Part shown: piece after piece, positions 36,863 to 45,783 of the stretch
Layout of the letters: each line of letters opens with the position of its first letter
Numbering within the stretch: the stretch's first letter is position 1
Assembly (NCBI RefSeq): GCF_900111745.1
Contig: NZ_FOIJ01000009.1
Location: 186,001 to 250,000, forward strand
DNA length: 64,000 nt
Reading direction: 5' to 3'
Origin: Stigmatella erecta
Lineage (GTDB): Bacteria > Myxococcota > Myxococcia > Myxococcales > Myxococcaceae
The notes under the pieces: generated by a model
What the model saw: the letters and a program-made list of their open reading frames with translations, nothing else
Database searches by the model: none
What the model was told of the DNA's origin: nothing
Translations under genes and position numbers: made by a program

Positions 36863-37882
36863 ATGAATGTTCTTGTTACAGGTGGTTGCGGATTCATCGG
36901 CTCCAACCTCGTCAAATATCTGCGGAAGCACCGGCCGGACTGGAAGGTCGTCAACCTCGACAAGCTCACGTACGCGGGCAACCTCGAGAACCTGGCCGAG
37001 CTGGAGGGAGACCCCCAGCACGTCTTCGTCCGCGGGGACATCGGGAGCCAGGATCTCATCGAGCACCTGCTCGTCCAGCACTCCATTGACGCGGTGATGC
37101 ACCTGGCCGCCGAGAGCCACGTGGACCGCTCCATCCTGGGGCCCGAGGTGTTCGTCACCACCAACGTGCTGGGCACCCAGCGGTTGCTGGAGGCCTGCCG
37201 CTCGCGCGGCATCCAGCGCTTCCTCATGGTGTCCACGGATGAGGTGTACGGCTCGCTGGGCCCCACGGGCGCCTTCACCGAGCAGTCGCCGCTCCAGCCC
37301 TCCAGCCCGTACTCCTCCTCCAAGACGAGCTCGGATCTCATCTCCCTGGCCTACCACCACACCTTCGGCATGGACGTGGTGGTGACGCGCTGCTCGAACA
37401 ACTACGGGCGCTACCAGTTCCCCGAGAAGCTCATCCCCCTGATGGTGGTCAACGCGCTGCACGACAAGCCGCTGCCCGTGTACGGCGACGGCGGCAACGT
37501 GCGCGACTGGCTCCACGTGGAGGACCACTGCTCGGCGCTCCTGCGCGCGCTGGAGAAGGGCAAGGCCGGCGAGGTCTACAACATCGGCGGCGGGGCCGAG
37601 CGCAAGAACATCGACATCGTCAAGGCGGTGCTGGGCCTCGTGGGCAAGCCCGAGTCGCTCATCAAGTTCGTGAAGGACCGGCCCGGCCATGACCGCCGCT
37701 ACGCCATTGATCCGTCGAAGATCAAGGCGGAGCTGGGGTGGACGCCCTCGCAGACCTTCGAGCAGGGGCTGGCCGAGACCGTGAAGTGGTACGTGGACCA
37801 CCCTGCCTGGTGGGAGCGGGTGATGAGCGGCACCTACCGCCAGTATTTCGAGACCCAGTACCGCGCCCGCCTCAAGGGCTAG
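36863..37882 (+). CDS. rmlB: dTDP-glucose 4,6-dehydratase
   Basis: The frame is open far upstream, across the GT4 gene, but the protein clearly starts at ATG 36863 (MNVLVTGGCGFIGSN, NAD-binding GxxGxxG). The 339 residues include HLAAESHVDRS, STDEVYGSL (Asp-Glu of the dehydratase site), YSSSKTSSD (the Tyr-x3-Lys pair; RmlB usually has YSASKA) and RCSNNYG. It converts dTDP-glucose to dTDP-4-keto-6-deoxyglucose, the second step to dTDP-L-rhamnose, and is first in an rmlBDAC unit. Confidence 0.97.
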   Translation: MNVLVTGGCGFIGSNLVKYLRKHRPDWKVVNLDKLTYAGNLENLAELEGDPQHVFVRGDIGSQDLIEHLLVQHSIDAVMHLAAESHVDRSILGPEVFVTTNVLGTQRLLEACRSRGIQRFLMVSTDEVYGSLGPTGAFTEQSPLQPSSPYSSSKTSSDLISLAYHHTFGMDVVVTRCSNNYGRYQFPEKLIPLMVVNALHDKPLPVYGDGGNVRDWLHVEDHCSALLRALEKGKAGEVYNIGGGAERKNIDIVKAVLGLVGKPESLIKFVKDRPGHDRRYAIDPSKIKAELGWTPSQTFEQGLAETVKWYVDHPAWWERVMSGTYRQYFETQYRARLKG

Positions 37883-37901
37883 CCTTTCCGGAGCCGTCAC
37901 C

Positions 37902-38813
37902 ATGCGCTTTGTCGTCACGGGTTCCAACGGGCTGGTCGGCAGCCGCGTCTGTGCCCAGCTGGAGCAGCGGGGCCACGAGGTGGTGGGGATCGGCCGGGGC
38001 GCGCGGCGCACGGGCGGGGCCCACCGCTACATCCCGGTGGACCTCACCCTGGAGGCGGACGTCCTCACCGCCCTCGACGCCGCGGCGCCCGACGCCGTCA
38101 TCCACCCGGCCTCCATGACGGAGGTGGACGCGTGCGAGCGGGCGCCGGACCAGGCCTACGCCGCCAACGTCACCGCCGCCATGGCCGTGGCCAGGGGCGC
38201 GCGCAAGGTGGGCGCCCACCTGGTGCACGTCTCCACGGACTACGTCTTCGACGGCAACGCGGGGCCCTATGACGAGGAGGCCCGCCCCAACCCGCGCGGC
38301 GTCTACGCCCTCACGAAGCACATGGGGGAGCAGGCCGCGCAGTCCTTCGTGCCCGGGTGCGCCATTGCCCGCACGGCGGTGGTGTACGGCTGGCCTCCCG
38401 CGGGCCGTCCCAACTTCGGCGCCTGGCTGGTGGGCGCGCTGGAGAAGGGGCAGACCGTGAAGCTCTTCGAGGATCAGTTCGTCGCGCCGAGCCTCGCCGA
38501 CAGCGTGGCGGCGATGCTGGTGGAGCTGGGCGAGCGCAAGCTGGGCGGCGTCTGGAACACGTGCGGCGGCGAGGTGGTCAACCGCGTCTCCTTTGGCCGC
38601 GCGCTGTGCGAGGTGTTCGGGTTCGACCCGGGCCTGCTCGTGCCCTCGCGCATGGCGGATTTGAAGTTGGCCAGCCCCCGCCCGCTGCACAGCGGGCTGA
38701 AGGCGGACAAGGCGAGGGCCCAGCTCCAGGCGAAGCCCCTCGCGCTCAACGAGTCACTGCAGCGGTTTCATGCGGCGTGGAAGGCCGGAACCACGCCTGT
38801 CCGAGGTGCATGA
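37902..38813 (+). CDS. rmlD: dTDP-4-dehydrorhamnose reductase
   Basis: GGAG is 8 nt before the ATG. The 303-residue SDR protein has the GSNGLVGSR nucleotide loop, [20 protein letters not shown], and YALTKHMGE (the Tyr-x3-Lys pair of RmlD). It carries out the last, NAD(P)H-dependent step to dTDP-L-rhamnose. Its stop overlaps or abuts the rmlA start (ATGATG). Confidence 0.93.
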   Translation: MRFVVTGSNGLVGSRVCAQLEQRGHEVVGIGRGARRTGGAHRYIPVDLTLEADVLTALDAAAPDAVIHPASMTEVDACERAPDQAYAANVTAAMAVARGARKVGAHLVHVSTDYVFDGNAGPYDEEARPNPRGVYALTKHMGEQAAQSFVPGCAIARTAVVYGWPPAGRPNFGAWLVGALEKGQTVKLFEDQFVAPSLADSVAAMLVELGERKLGGVWNTCGGEVVNRVSFGRALCEVFGFDPGLLVPSRMADLKLASPRPLHSGLKADKARAQLQAKPLALNESLQRFHAAWKAGTTPVRGA

Positions 38814-39694
38814 TGAAAGGGATTGTTCTCGCCGGCGGTTCAGGCACGCGCCTGTACCCGCTGACGCGCGTCGTCAGCAAGCAGCTTCTGCCCGTCTACG
38901 ACAAGCCGATGATCTACTACCCGGTCACCACGCTGATGCTGGCGGGGATCCGGGAGATTCTCATCATCTCCACGCCCACGGATCTGCCGCGCTTCCGCGA
39001 GCTGCTGGGCACCGGCGAGCAGTGGGGGGTGCGCTTCGAGTACGCCGAGCAGCCCCGGCCCGACGGCCTGGCGCAGGCGTTCGTGATTGGCCGGCAGTTC
39101 GTGGGCAATGAGCCCGTGTGCCTCATCCTGGGCGACAACATCTTCTACGGCCACGGCTTCACCGACATGCTGCAGCGGGCCGGCAAGCGGAACCAGGGCG
39201 CCACGGTGTTCGGCTACTACGTGAAGGATCCCGAGCGCTACGGCGTGGTGGAGCTGGATGCGAACAACCGCGCGGTGAGCATCGAGGAGAAGCCCACCCA
39301 GCCCAAGTCCAACTACGCCGTCACGGGCCTGTACTTCTACGACAACCAGGTGCTGGACGTGGCCGCGCAGCTCAAGCCGTCCAAGCGCGGGGAGTACGAA
39401 ATCACCGACGTGAACGCCGAGTACCTGCGCCGGGGCCAGCTCCAGGTGGAGCTGATGGGCCGCGGCTACGCGTGGCTGGACACCGGCACCCACGAGTCGC
39501 TGATGCAGGCCTCCAACTACATCGAGATCATCGAGCGCCGGCAGGGGCTCAAGGTGGCGTGCCCCGAGGAGATCTCCTACCGCATGGGCTACATCACCGC
39601 CGCGCAGGTGGCCGCGCTGGCCGCGCCCATGCGCAAGAACGAGTACGGCCAGTACCTGCTGGCGCTCCTGGAGAACAAGGGGGCGGTGTCGTGA
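38813..39694 (+). CDS. rmlA: Glucose-1-phosphate thymidylyltransferase
   Basis: ATG 38813 is chosen because GAGG lies 6 nt upstream; ATG 38810 overlapping the rmlD stop is the alternative. The 293 residues show [33 protein letters not shown] and VEKP-type [14 protein letters not shown] motifs. The length is standard for RmlA. It makes dTDP-glucose from dTTP and glucose 1-phosphate, the committed step, which is usually feedback-inhibited by dTDP-rhamnose. rmlC follows with a GTGA overlap. Confidence 0.97.
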   Translation: MKGIVLAGGSGTRLYPLTRVVSKQLLPVYDKPMIYYPVTTLMLAGIREILIISTPTDLPRFRELLGTGEQWGVRFEYAEQPRPDGLAQAFVIGRQFVGNEPVCLILGDNIFYGHGFTDMLQRAGKRNQGATVFGYYVKDPERYGVVELDANNRAVSIEEKPTQPKSNYAVTGLYFYDNQVLDVAAQLKPSKRGEYEITDVNAEYLRRGQLQVELMGRGYAWLDTGTHESLMQASNYIEIIERRQGLKVACPEEISYRMGYITAAQVAALAAPMRKNEYGQYLLALLENKGAVS

Positions 39695-40245
39695 AGGTGA
39701 CGGAGACGGCCATTCCCGGGGTGCTCCTCATCGAGCCCAAGGTGTTCGGAGACGCGCGGGGCTTCTTCCTGGAGACCTTCCACGCCCAGCGCTACGCGGA
39801 CGCGGGCATCCCCGGGCCGTTCGTGCAGGACAACTACTCGCGTTCGGTCAAGGGCACGCTCCGGGGGCTTCACTTCCAGGAGCCCCAGCCCCAGGGCAAG
39901 CTCGTCCAGGTGGTGGCTGGCGCGGTGTTCGACGTGGCGGTGGACATCCGCCGGGGCTCGCCCACCTTCGGCAAGTGGGTGGGGGTGGAGCTGTCCGCGG
40001 AGAACCGGCGCCAGCTCTGGGTGCCGCCGGGCTTCGCCCATGGCTTCTGCGTCACCTCGGAGTCCGCGGACTTCCAGTACAAGTGCACCGCGCTCTACGC
40101 GCCCCAGAACGAGCGTTCCCTTCTGTGGAATGATCCGGACCTGGGCATTACCTGGCCGCTGGACGGGGAGCCGAAGCTGTCCGCCAAGGATGCCGCCGCG
40201 GTGCGCTTGAAGGATGCGCCGCTGTTGCCCACCTACGGGGGATAG
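39691..40245 (+). CDS. rmlC: dTDP-4-dehydrorhamnose 3,5-epimerase
   Basis: The GTG at 39691 overlaps the rmlA stop by 4 bp. The 184-residue cupin-fold protein has [28 protein letters not shown] (catalytic His), [11 protein letters not shown] (Asp) and [12 protein letters not shown]. It epimerises C3 and C5 of the 4-keto sugar and completes the rhamnose pathway with RmlA, B and D. Confidence 0.97.
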   Translation: MKVTETAIPGVLLIEPKVFGDARGFFLETFHAQRYADAGIPGPFVQDNYSRSVKGTLRGLHFQEPQPQGKLVQVVAGAVFDVAVDIRRGSPTFGKWVGVELSAENRRQLWVPPGFAHGFCVTSESADFQYKCTALYAPQNERSLLWNDPDLGITWPLDGEPKLSAKDAAAVRLKDAPLLPTYGG

Positions 40246-40325
40246 ACCGGGGGCTCGCCTCCCTGCCTGCTCTGCGTGCGGCCCCAAGTCCGCTGGAATG
40301 AGGACCGCCGCCAGCCCTCCTCGCC

Positions 40326-40347
40326 GTGCGCATTGTTTGCTGCGCAC
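40326..40347. other. Small hairpin between rmlC and yihY-like gene
   Basis: GTGCGCA and TGCGCAC form a 7-bp stem with an 8-nt loop. It ends 17 nt before the next start codon. It may end rmlC transcription or shape the next gene's leader; no T-run follows. Confidence 0.4.
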
Positions 40348-40364
40348 ACGGTCGAGGAGGCGGC

Positions 40365-41420
40365 ATGGTTCTTCCAGGCAAGGGCATGGGCTGGAAAGAG
40401 TTCTTCAAGGCACTGAAGGACGAGTACACCCGGGACAAGGTGGGGGACGTGGCCGGTTCGCTGACGTTCTCGGCGATCCTGGCGATCTTCCCGTTCCTGC
40501 TGTTCCTGGTCTCCTTGGCCAGCGTCATCATTGATCCGGCTCAGGCAGAGGCGCTGATCCAGGAGCTGTCGCGGGTGGCCCCCAAGGAGGTGGTGTCCAT
40601 CCTCGGGGACCGGCTCCACTCGCTGGCGTCCAGCAACAACGTGGGCTTGCTGACCTTGGGCGGCGTGGGCGCCGTCTGGGCGGCCTCGGGCGGCATGGTG
40701 GCGCTGATGACGGCGCTCAACACGGCCTATGGCGTGGAGGAGTCGCGTCCCTTCTGGAAGGTTCGCGGCGTGGCGCTGCTGGTGACGCTGGTGACGGCGG
40801 CCATCTCCATCCTGGCCGCCGCGGCGGCGGTGGTGACGCCCGCGCTGGCCGACAAGGTTGGTGGTCCCTTCCCGACGCTCGTCACCTGGCTGCGCCTGCC
40901 CGTCGCGGGGGTGATGATGATGTTCGTCTGGGCGCTGCTCTATTACGCGCTGCCGGACGTCAAGCAGCGCTTCCGCTTCATCACCCCCGGCTCGGTGGCC
41001 GGTGTCCTCATCTGGCTCATCGCCTCGTGGGGCTTCTCTCAGTACGTGGCCAACTTCGGCAGCTATGACGCGAACTACGGCGCCATCGGCGGTGTCATCG
41101 TCCTGCTGATGTGGATGTGGATCTCCTCGCAGGTCATCCTGATTGGCGCCGAGATCAACGCCATCCTCGAGCACCGCTCGCCGGAGGGGAAGGCCCCGGG
41201 CGAGAAGGAGCTGGACCAGGGCGGGCCCCTGGTGACGAAGACCGAGGCGGAGCAGCAGGGGGCGAAGCTGCCCGGCTCCACCGAGTTCCGTCCCGAGCCG
41301 CCCCCGCCCGCGCCGGGGCCGATGCCCCTCAAGGACACCCCCCTGGTGTCCGCGGTCAAGTGGGCGGCGGGGTTGGGGTTGGGCCTCTTCCTGCTGCGCC
41401 GGGGGTCCCGCTCCACCTGA
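40365..41420 (+). CDS. YihY/BrkB-family inner membrane protein
   Basis: The ATG at 40365 has AGGAGG just upstream, so it is preferred to the earlier in-frame GTG. The 351-residue protein has about six membrane helices with family hallmarks: SLTFSAILAIFPF near 33, the long helix with SGGMVALMTALNTAYGVEE, and GSYDANYGAIGGVIVLLMWMW near 240. A Pro-rich cytoplasmic tail and a last hydrophobic stretch follow, which is longer than usual. The molecular function of the family is unsettled (the old RNase BN name was an error). It lies between rmlC and the VWA gene without clear linkage. Confidence 0.9.
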   Translation: MVLPGKGMGWKEFFKALKDEYTRDKVGDVAGSLTFSAILAIFPFLLFLVSLASVIIDPAQAEALIQELSRVAPKEVVSILGDRLHSLASSNNVGLLTLGGVGAVWAASGGMVALMTALNTAYGVEESRPFWKVRGVALLVTLVTAAISILAAAAAVVTPALADKVGGPFPTLVTWLRLPVAGVMMMFVWALLYYALPDVKQRFRFITPGSVAGVLIWLIASWGFSQYVANFGSYDANYGAIGGVIVLLMWMWISSQVILIGAEINAILEHRSPEGKAPGEKELDQGGPLVTKTEAEQQGAKLPGSTEFRPEPPPPAPGPMPLKDTPLVSAVKWAAGLGLGLFLLRRGSRST

Positions 41421-41441
41421 AAAAAAGCAGGGCCTTAAACC

Positions 41442-41509
41442 CTCCAGGGGGCTGGTCCGTTCCAGGGAAGACCGCGCGCGCTACCGCTCTTCCCTGTTGC
41501 CCCCTGGAG
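41442..41509 (+). promoter_or_regulatory. Nested hairpin sequestering the ribosome binding site of the VWA gene
   Basis: The outer stem CTCCAGGGGGC (41442-41452) pairs perfectly with GCCCCCTGGAG (41499-41509). The inner stem CAGGGAAGA (41463-41471) pairs perfectly with TCTTCCCTG (41488-41496). The last four bases of the outer stem (GGAG, 41506-41509) are the only good Shine-Dalgarno sequence for ATG 41517, so folding should hide it. It could also end transcription of the upstream gene. Confidence 0.65.
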
Positions 41510-41516
41510 TCCTCCC

Positions 41517-42677
41517 ATGTCCCTGAAGTTCCTGGTCCGGCCCTTCCTGGCCGCCGCGCTCGCCACCTCCGTGTTCTCCGCCCCCCAGGCCCTGGCCGAG
41601 GAGGCTCCTGCCGCCGCGCAGAAGGCCGCCCCGCCGCAGATCGAGGTGGTCTTCGTGCTGGACACGACGGGCTCGATGGGCAGCCTGCTGGAGGGGGCCA
41701 AGCAGAAGATCTTCTCCATCGCCTCGCGCATCGCCACCGGAAAGCCCACGCCGCGCCTGAAGGTGGGGCTGGTGGCGTACCGGGACGTGGGCGATGAGTA
41801 CGTGACGAAGCGCTTCGATTTGAGCGAGGACCTGGACACGGTCTTCACCCACCTGCGCCAGCTGCGCGCCGACGGGGGCGGGGACTCGCCGGAGCACGTG
41901 GGGCGGGGGCTGGGGGAGGCGGTGTCGAAGATGTCCTGGAGCAGCGGCCGGGAGACGATGAAGGTCATCTTCCTGGTGGGGGATGCGCCCCCGGCGAGCC
42001 GCGAGCAGGCGTGGAACTTCCAGCAGTGGTCCAAGGCCGCGAAGGAGCGGCGCATCGTGGTGAACACGGTGCGTTGTGGCAGCGACGGCGAGACGGAGAA
42101 GGCCTGGAAGGCCGTGGCGAAGCTGACGGATGGGACGTTCGACTCGATCGACTCCTCCGGAGGCATGTTGGCGGTGGCCACGCCCTATGACGCGGAGCTG
42201 GCGGAGGTGAACGGGCAGATCGCCGGGAAGACGCTCTACACGGGCACGGCGGCGGTGCAGGCCGAGAACCGGGGCCGCGCGGAGCAGATGGCGGCCCTGC
42301 CGGCGGAGTCCGCCGCCGAGCGCATCAGCTACATGAAGAAGGCGCGGGCCAAGGGCACCCTCGGGGCCGGGGCGGTGAGCAGCGCGCCCACGGCGGTGGG
42401 CGGGGCGGTGGACCTGGTCGAGAAGCCGGAGATGCTGACGGGCGTGAAGGATGCCGAGCTGCCCGCGCCGCTCCAGGGCCTGAGCAAGCAGGAGCAGGCG
42501 GCGAAGGTGAAGACGCTCGTGGCGGAGCGCAAGGCGCTGGAAGAGCGGGCGGCGAAGCTCGCGGCGGAGCGCGACACGTGGCGCCAGAAGAACGTGACGG
42601 AGACGTCGGCCAGCTTCGACGACAACGTGATGAAGAGCGTGCGAAAGCAGGCGGCCGGCTACGGCGTGGCGTACTGA
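41517..42677 (+). CDS. Secreted VWA-domain protein
   Basis: The 386-residue protein has a signal peptide (1-27, cut after ALA). Its von Willebrand factor A domain (about 42-230) has MIDAS motif DTTGS (D-x-T-x-S variant), an internal Thr/Ser region and DGGGDSPEH near 122, a calcium/metal-rich loop. The C-terminal third is Ala/Lys/Glu-rich and likely helical, with a coiled coil near 325-365. It has no protease or transport motif. VWA proteins usually bind a partner through the metal site. Its translation may be controlled by the hairpin just upstream. Partner unknown. Confidence 0.85.
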   Translation: MSLKFLVRPFLAAALATSVFSAPQALAEEAPAAAQKAAPPQIEVVFVLDTTGSMGSLLEGAKQKIFSIASRIATGKPTPRLKVGLVAYRDVGDEYVTKRFDLSEDLDTVFTHLRQLRADGGGDSPEHVGRGLGEAVSKMSWSSGRETMKVIFLVGDAPPASREQAWNFQQWSKAAKERRIVVNTVRCGSDGETEKAWKAVAKLTDGTFDSIDSSGGMLAVATPYDAELAEVNGQIAGKTLYTGTAAVQAENRGRAEQMAALPAESAAERISYMKKARAKGTLGAGAVSSAPTAVGGAVDLVEKPEMLTGVKDAELPAPLQGLSKQEQAAKVKTLVAERKALEERAAKLAAERDTWRQKNVTETSASFDDNVMKSVRKQAAGYGVAY

Positions 42678-42694
42678 GCCCCCGGCGGGCTCAG
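42674..42694. terminator. Hairpin spanning two convergent stop codons
   Basis: CTGAGCCC and GGGCTCAG form an 8-bp stem with a 5-nt loop. It includes the TGA of the VWA gene (42675-42677) and the stop of the opposite lipoprotein gene. Confidence 0.6.
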
Positions 42695-44658
42695 GGTTCG
42701 AACTGCACCACGGTGGTGCTCCACTTCACGGTCCCCTCCGAGCAGGCCCGGTCGGCGTCGAACTCCGTGGGGGCGTAGAGTTCGAACTTGCCCAGAGCGG
42801 CTCCGGGGACGTCATCGCCCGCGTACGAGTTCTCCCCCCAGGCCTGGCCAGACGGCCCTTGCCCACTGGCGAAGACAATCGAGCGGGTGAGGTCCACCGG
42901 GCCGACGGCGAAGTCGTCACTCTCGGTGGAAGGGCTCATCGTCACCAGGGAGTGCTGGGTCTGCGCGGAGGCGCCGAACTCGACGCGCTCCCAGGAGATG
43001 GCATCCACGGAGGCGGTGGTGCAGGCGGGGTTGCCCGCGCCGCGCGAGAAGGTGATGGAGGTGGGCGAGGTGAGCTCGCCACGCAGCACCCGGTCGCACA
43101 GCACGGGGGCGTCCGTGTTGGACACCCGGTGGGTGAAGAGCAGCGCGGTGGAGGCGAGGTTCACCGGGGCCAGTCCCGTGACGGTGAGCTGGGTGCCCGT
43201 CATCTTCCCCGTGGTGCCCCGGGTGACGTGGATGTCCGGCGACTCCACGGCCTGGACCGAGGCCTTCCACCCGCTGTTGCACCCCATGCTGAAGGCCAGC
43301 TCCACCTGGCTCGCCGAGGTGAGCCGGGCGGTGAAGAAGTCATCGTCCCCCAGGGTGGTGCCCCCCTGCTCGGAGCTGACAAGCAGGAAGGTGCGCTCCG
43401 GATTCACGATGGACTTCAGGGGAATCGTCGTGACGGAGCCCCTGCAAACAGCCGACAGGTGCTGGACCTGGAGGGAGGGGCGCTCCACCGTTTGCCACTG
43501 GAGCTCGACTTCGGTCCCATCATCATTGCGGCTGCACGTGATGGCGTCCTTGGACGCCAGCTCACACCGCACGCTGGAGGTGTTGGGATCGTTGTCGTCG
43601 GAGATGGCCTGGAAGAACAGCATCGTCTTCGAGGCATCCACCTGCGAGGTGGGGCAGGTCTTCTGGGTGTTGTTGGACGAGAGGGAGCAGTACCCCGTGC
43701 GCACCACGGGGAGGACGGTCACGCGGTAAGTCGCCGACGCGAACGGTTGCGACACGGAGGCAGTCAGGGTGAACGTGCCGCCCGTCCGGCTCTTGACGTA
43801 GAGGGCCGTCCGGGAGGCGCCCGCGGTGAAGAGCTGCTCGGTCTGGGCGGTCTGACACGCCGGGTCGGTGAAGTAGGCCAGGTTCGAGCCCTCCGGGGCC
43901 CTCAGCGTCACCGTCCGCGCGGAAGCGAAGGACGAGGGATTGCCATAGGCATCGCGAACCTCGAGTTCCACCGGCAACGAGCACCCTCCCGCAGGCAGGG
44001 TCTGCGCAGGGGTGACGAAGACGAGGCTCGTGGGGGCCGCGGCGCGGAAGGTCAGCGCCTGGTTGGCATTGGAGAATCCCTGGGCCACCACGCCCAGGTT
44101 GACCGTCTGGGCCACGGTTCCCCGGACGTGGAAGGCGGCGCGGCTGCTGCCGGCCTCCACCGTCACGGAGGTTGTGGGCGTCTGGCAAGCCGCATCCCGG
44201 TAGAAGGTGACGCCCGGGGTGGGGTTGGCGCTCAGGCTGATGACCGCCGCGGTCTCCACGGGGGCCGCCGTGTCCATTCCGGTCCGGGTTTCGACCACCA
44301 CGGCGTTGGAGCACTGTCCAACCGTGAGGGGCGGCTGCGAGTTGCCGAAGGCCAGCCGGGTGGGGAGGGAGGTGTCCCCGCCATCCGGGGTGCCCGAATC
44401 GGGCCCGCCGTCCTGTCCGCCATCGGGCTCGCCGCCATCCGAGGGGCCCGCGTCCGTGCCGCCATCGGGCGTTCCAGGGGTCTCCTCGGGGAGGCACTCG
44501 CTCTCACGGCAGACGAAGCCCGCCGCGCACTCGCTGTCGTCAGTACAGGCGAAGCGCCGCGAGTCCGCCCCCGTGGGGCCACTGCTACAGCCCGTCCCGG
44601 CGGCCAGGAGGACCAGCACCAGCGCAGGGGTGAATCGCAGCGAAGGGCACCGGCTCAT
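42691..44658 (-). CDS. Large secreted lipoprotein with DGG-rich linker
   Basis: The 655-residue protein starts with a lipoprotein signal (lipobox AAGTGC, Cys24). A short Cys-rich stretch (about 37-56) follows, then an Asp/Gly-rich linker of repeated DGG units (about 64-94), then beta-rich repeats resembling Ig-like or invasin-like folds. No enzyme motif is visible. DGG linkers of this kind are common in myxobacterial surface lipoproteins and may bind calcium. It is translated after the TPR gene with an ATGA overlap, so the pair probably works together at the outer membrane. Confidence 0.85.
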   Translation of the reverse strand: MSRCPSLRFTPALVLVLLAAGTGCSSGPTGADSRRFACTDDSECAAGFVCRESECLPEETPGTPDGGTDAGPSDGGEPDGGQDGGPDSGTPDGGDTSLPTRLAFGNSQPPLTVGQCSNAVVVETRTGMDTAAPVETAAVISLSANPTPGVTFYRDAACQTPTTSVTVEAGSSRAAFHVRGTVAQTVNLGVVAQGFSNANQALTFRAAAPTSLVFVTPAQTLPAGGCSLPVELEVRDAYGNPSSFASARTVTLRAPEGSNLAYFTDPACQTAQTEQLFTAGASRTALYVKSRTGGTFTLTASVSQPFASATYRVTVLPVVRTGYCSLSSNNTQKTCPTSQVDASKTMLFFQAISDDNDPNTSSVRCELASKDAITCSRNDDGTEVELQWQTVERPSLQVQHLSAVCRGSVTTIPLKSIVNPERTFLLVSSEQGGTTLGDDDFFTARLTSASQVELAFSMGCNSGWKASVQAVESPDIHVTRGTTGKMTGTQLTVTGLAPVNLASTALLFTHRVSNTDAPVLCDRVLRGELTSPTSITFSRGAGNPACTTASVDAISWERVEFGASAQTQHSLVTMSPSTESDDFAVGPVDLTRSIVFASGQGPSGQAWGENSYAGDDVPGAALGKFELYAPTEFDADRACSEGTVKWSTTVVQFEP

Positions 44659-45707
44659 GGGAGTTCACCTTGGAGCACCACGCCCGCGGGGGTGGCGGAG
44701 ACCTGCACGGGGGCGCCCAGCACCCAGAACGTTCCTCCCGCCAGCGCCGTGGCGCCCGCCACGCCGAACAGGATGTTGGCCAGCCGCGCGTTCGAGCGCG
44801 CCCGGTCATCCAGCGCATAGGCTTCGCGCTGGGTGAGGCCGGTGGTCAGGCCCTGCTCATTCACGGCGGCGCCCTCCACGTCCGCCCGGGCATGGCGCGA
44901 GCGCAGCCCGAAGTAACCCCCCGCGGCCCCACTTCCCACGGCCACGCCCAGGCACACGTAGGCCGCGCGCCGCCAGGGCGAGCTGGGGGCCTTCTCCAGG
45001 GCGGGGGTTTCTTCGGCCCGGGAGGCCTTCGGCGTGAAGGCGGGGGGCAGGGGCGGGCTTGCCGTCAGGGGGACCGTGGCACTGCCCAGCGTGGAGAGGA
45101 CCGCCTGGCGCTCGTCGAGCAACTCGACCCACCACCGCACCTGAGGCCCCTTCACGGCCACCGAGGCCTGGCCCTCCTGCAAGGGGCTCGTCTGGTGTCT
45201 CCAGGTGGTCCCGTTCTCGTTGAGGTGGAAGCGCACGGTGCGTCCCAGCTTCAGCGGATCCACCGGCGTGCGCACCGAGAGGCTCTCCACGGACGTGGCT
45301 CCCGCCGCCGGGGGGACCGCCTCCAGCCGCAGCACCGCCTGTTGGTCCGTGACCCAGGCCTTGGCCTCGAAGAAGGGGGTGACGACCCGGGGGGCATAGT
45401 CCCCCTTGAGCTGGCGGTCCGGGGCGAGCACCAGCAGGGTCTGGAACGCCGCGCGGGCCTTCGCGGGCTGCTGGAGCATGGCGGCCACCACGCCCTGGAG
45501 CTCCAGGATGTCCAGCAGGGTGTCCCGGTCGTTGCCCAGCTGGGCGCGGGCGGCGTCCAGCGCGCGCGCGGCCTCGGCGTAGCGCAGGGACTCGAGGAGC
45601 CGGCGCGCCCGGGGCAGCTCGGCATTGGGCACCTCGCCCCAGGCCAGCGGGGCCAGGAGCAAGGTGAAGGTGGCGGTGAGGGCGAGCAGGGAGCGAGGAG
45701 AGGCCAA
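44655..45707 (-). CDS. Exported TPR-like protein with C-terminal membrane helices
   Basis: The likely start is TTG at 45707. A near-consensus -10 box (TAATAT) lies 9 nt upstream and no Shine-Dalgarno sequence is seen. The 350 residues have a signal peptide (about 1-24), two or three TPR-like helical hairpins (about 28-105), a beta-rich middle, and two hydrophobic helices near 248-268 and 312-332. Similar proteins sit next to PEGA-domain kinases in myxobacteria. It is divergent from such a kinase gene and overlaps the downstream lipoprotein gene by 4 bp. Function unknown. Confidence 0.78.
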   Translation of the reverse strand: MASPRSLLALTATFTLLLAPLAWGEVPNAELPRARRLLESLRYAEAARALDAARAQLGNDRDTLLDILELQGVVAAMLQQPAKARAAFQTLLVLAPDRQLKGDYAPRVVTPFFEAKAWVTDQQAVLRLEAVPPAAGATSVESLSVRTPVDPLKLGRTVRFHLNENGTTWRHQTSPLQEGQASVAVKGPQVRWWVELLDERQAVLSTLGSATVPLTASPPLPPAFTPKASRAEETPALEKAPSSPWRRAAYVCLGVAVGSGAAGGYFGLRSRHARADVEGAAVNEQGLTTGLTQREAYALDDRARSNARLANILFGVAGATALAGGTFWVLGAPVQVSATPAGVVLQGELP

Positions 45708-45716
45708 AGCCGGGTG

Positions 45717-45722
45717 ATATTA
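45717..45722 (-). promoter_or_regulatory. -10 box TAATAT for the TPR-lipoprotein unit
   Basis: Read on the minus strand, TAATAT lies 9 nt before the TTG start. No good -35 is visible. Confidence 0.4.
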
Positions 45723-45747
45723 GTCAGGGTTTTACGAGAATCGAGAA

Positions 45748-45775
45748 TTGACAGGGGGTGGAGGCGGCGTAGAAA
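45748..45775 (+). promoter_or_regulatory. Sigma70 promoter of the PEGA kinase gene
   Basis: A consensus -35 TTGACA (45748-45753), 16-bp spacer and TAGAAA (45770-45775). The transcript would start near 45782, at or next to the GTG start at 45784. Confidence 0.6.
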
Positions 45776-45783
45776 ATTTCCAC

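Noticed and set aside
42691-44658. Simple-repeat DGG tract as a mobile or unstable repeat
   Set aside because: It encodes an in-frame Asp/Gly linker typical of surface lipoproteins, with no nucleotide-level perfect repeat array.
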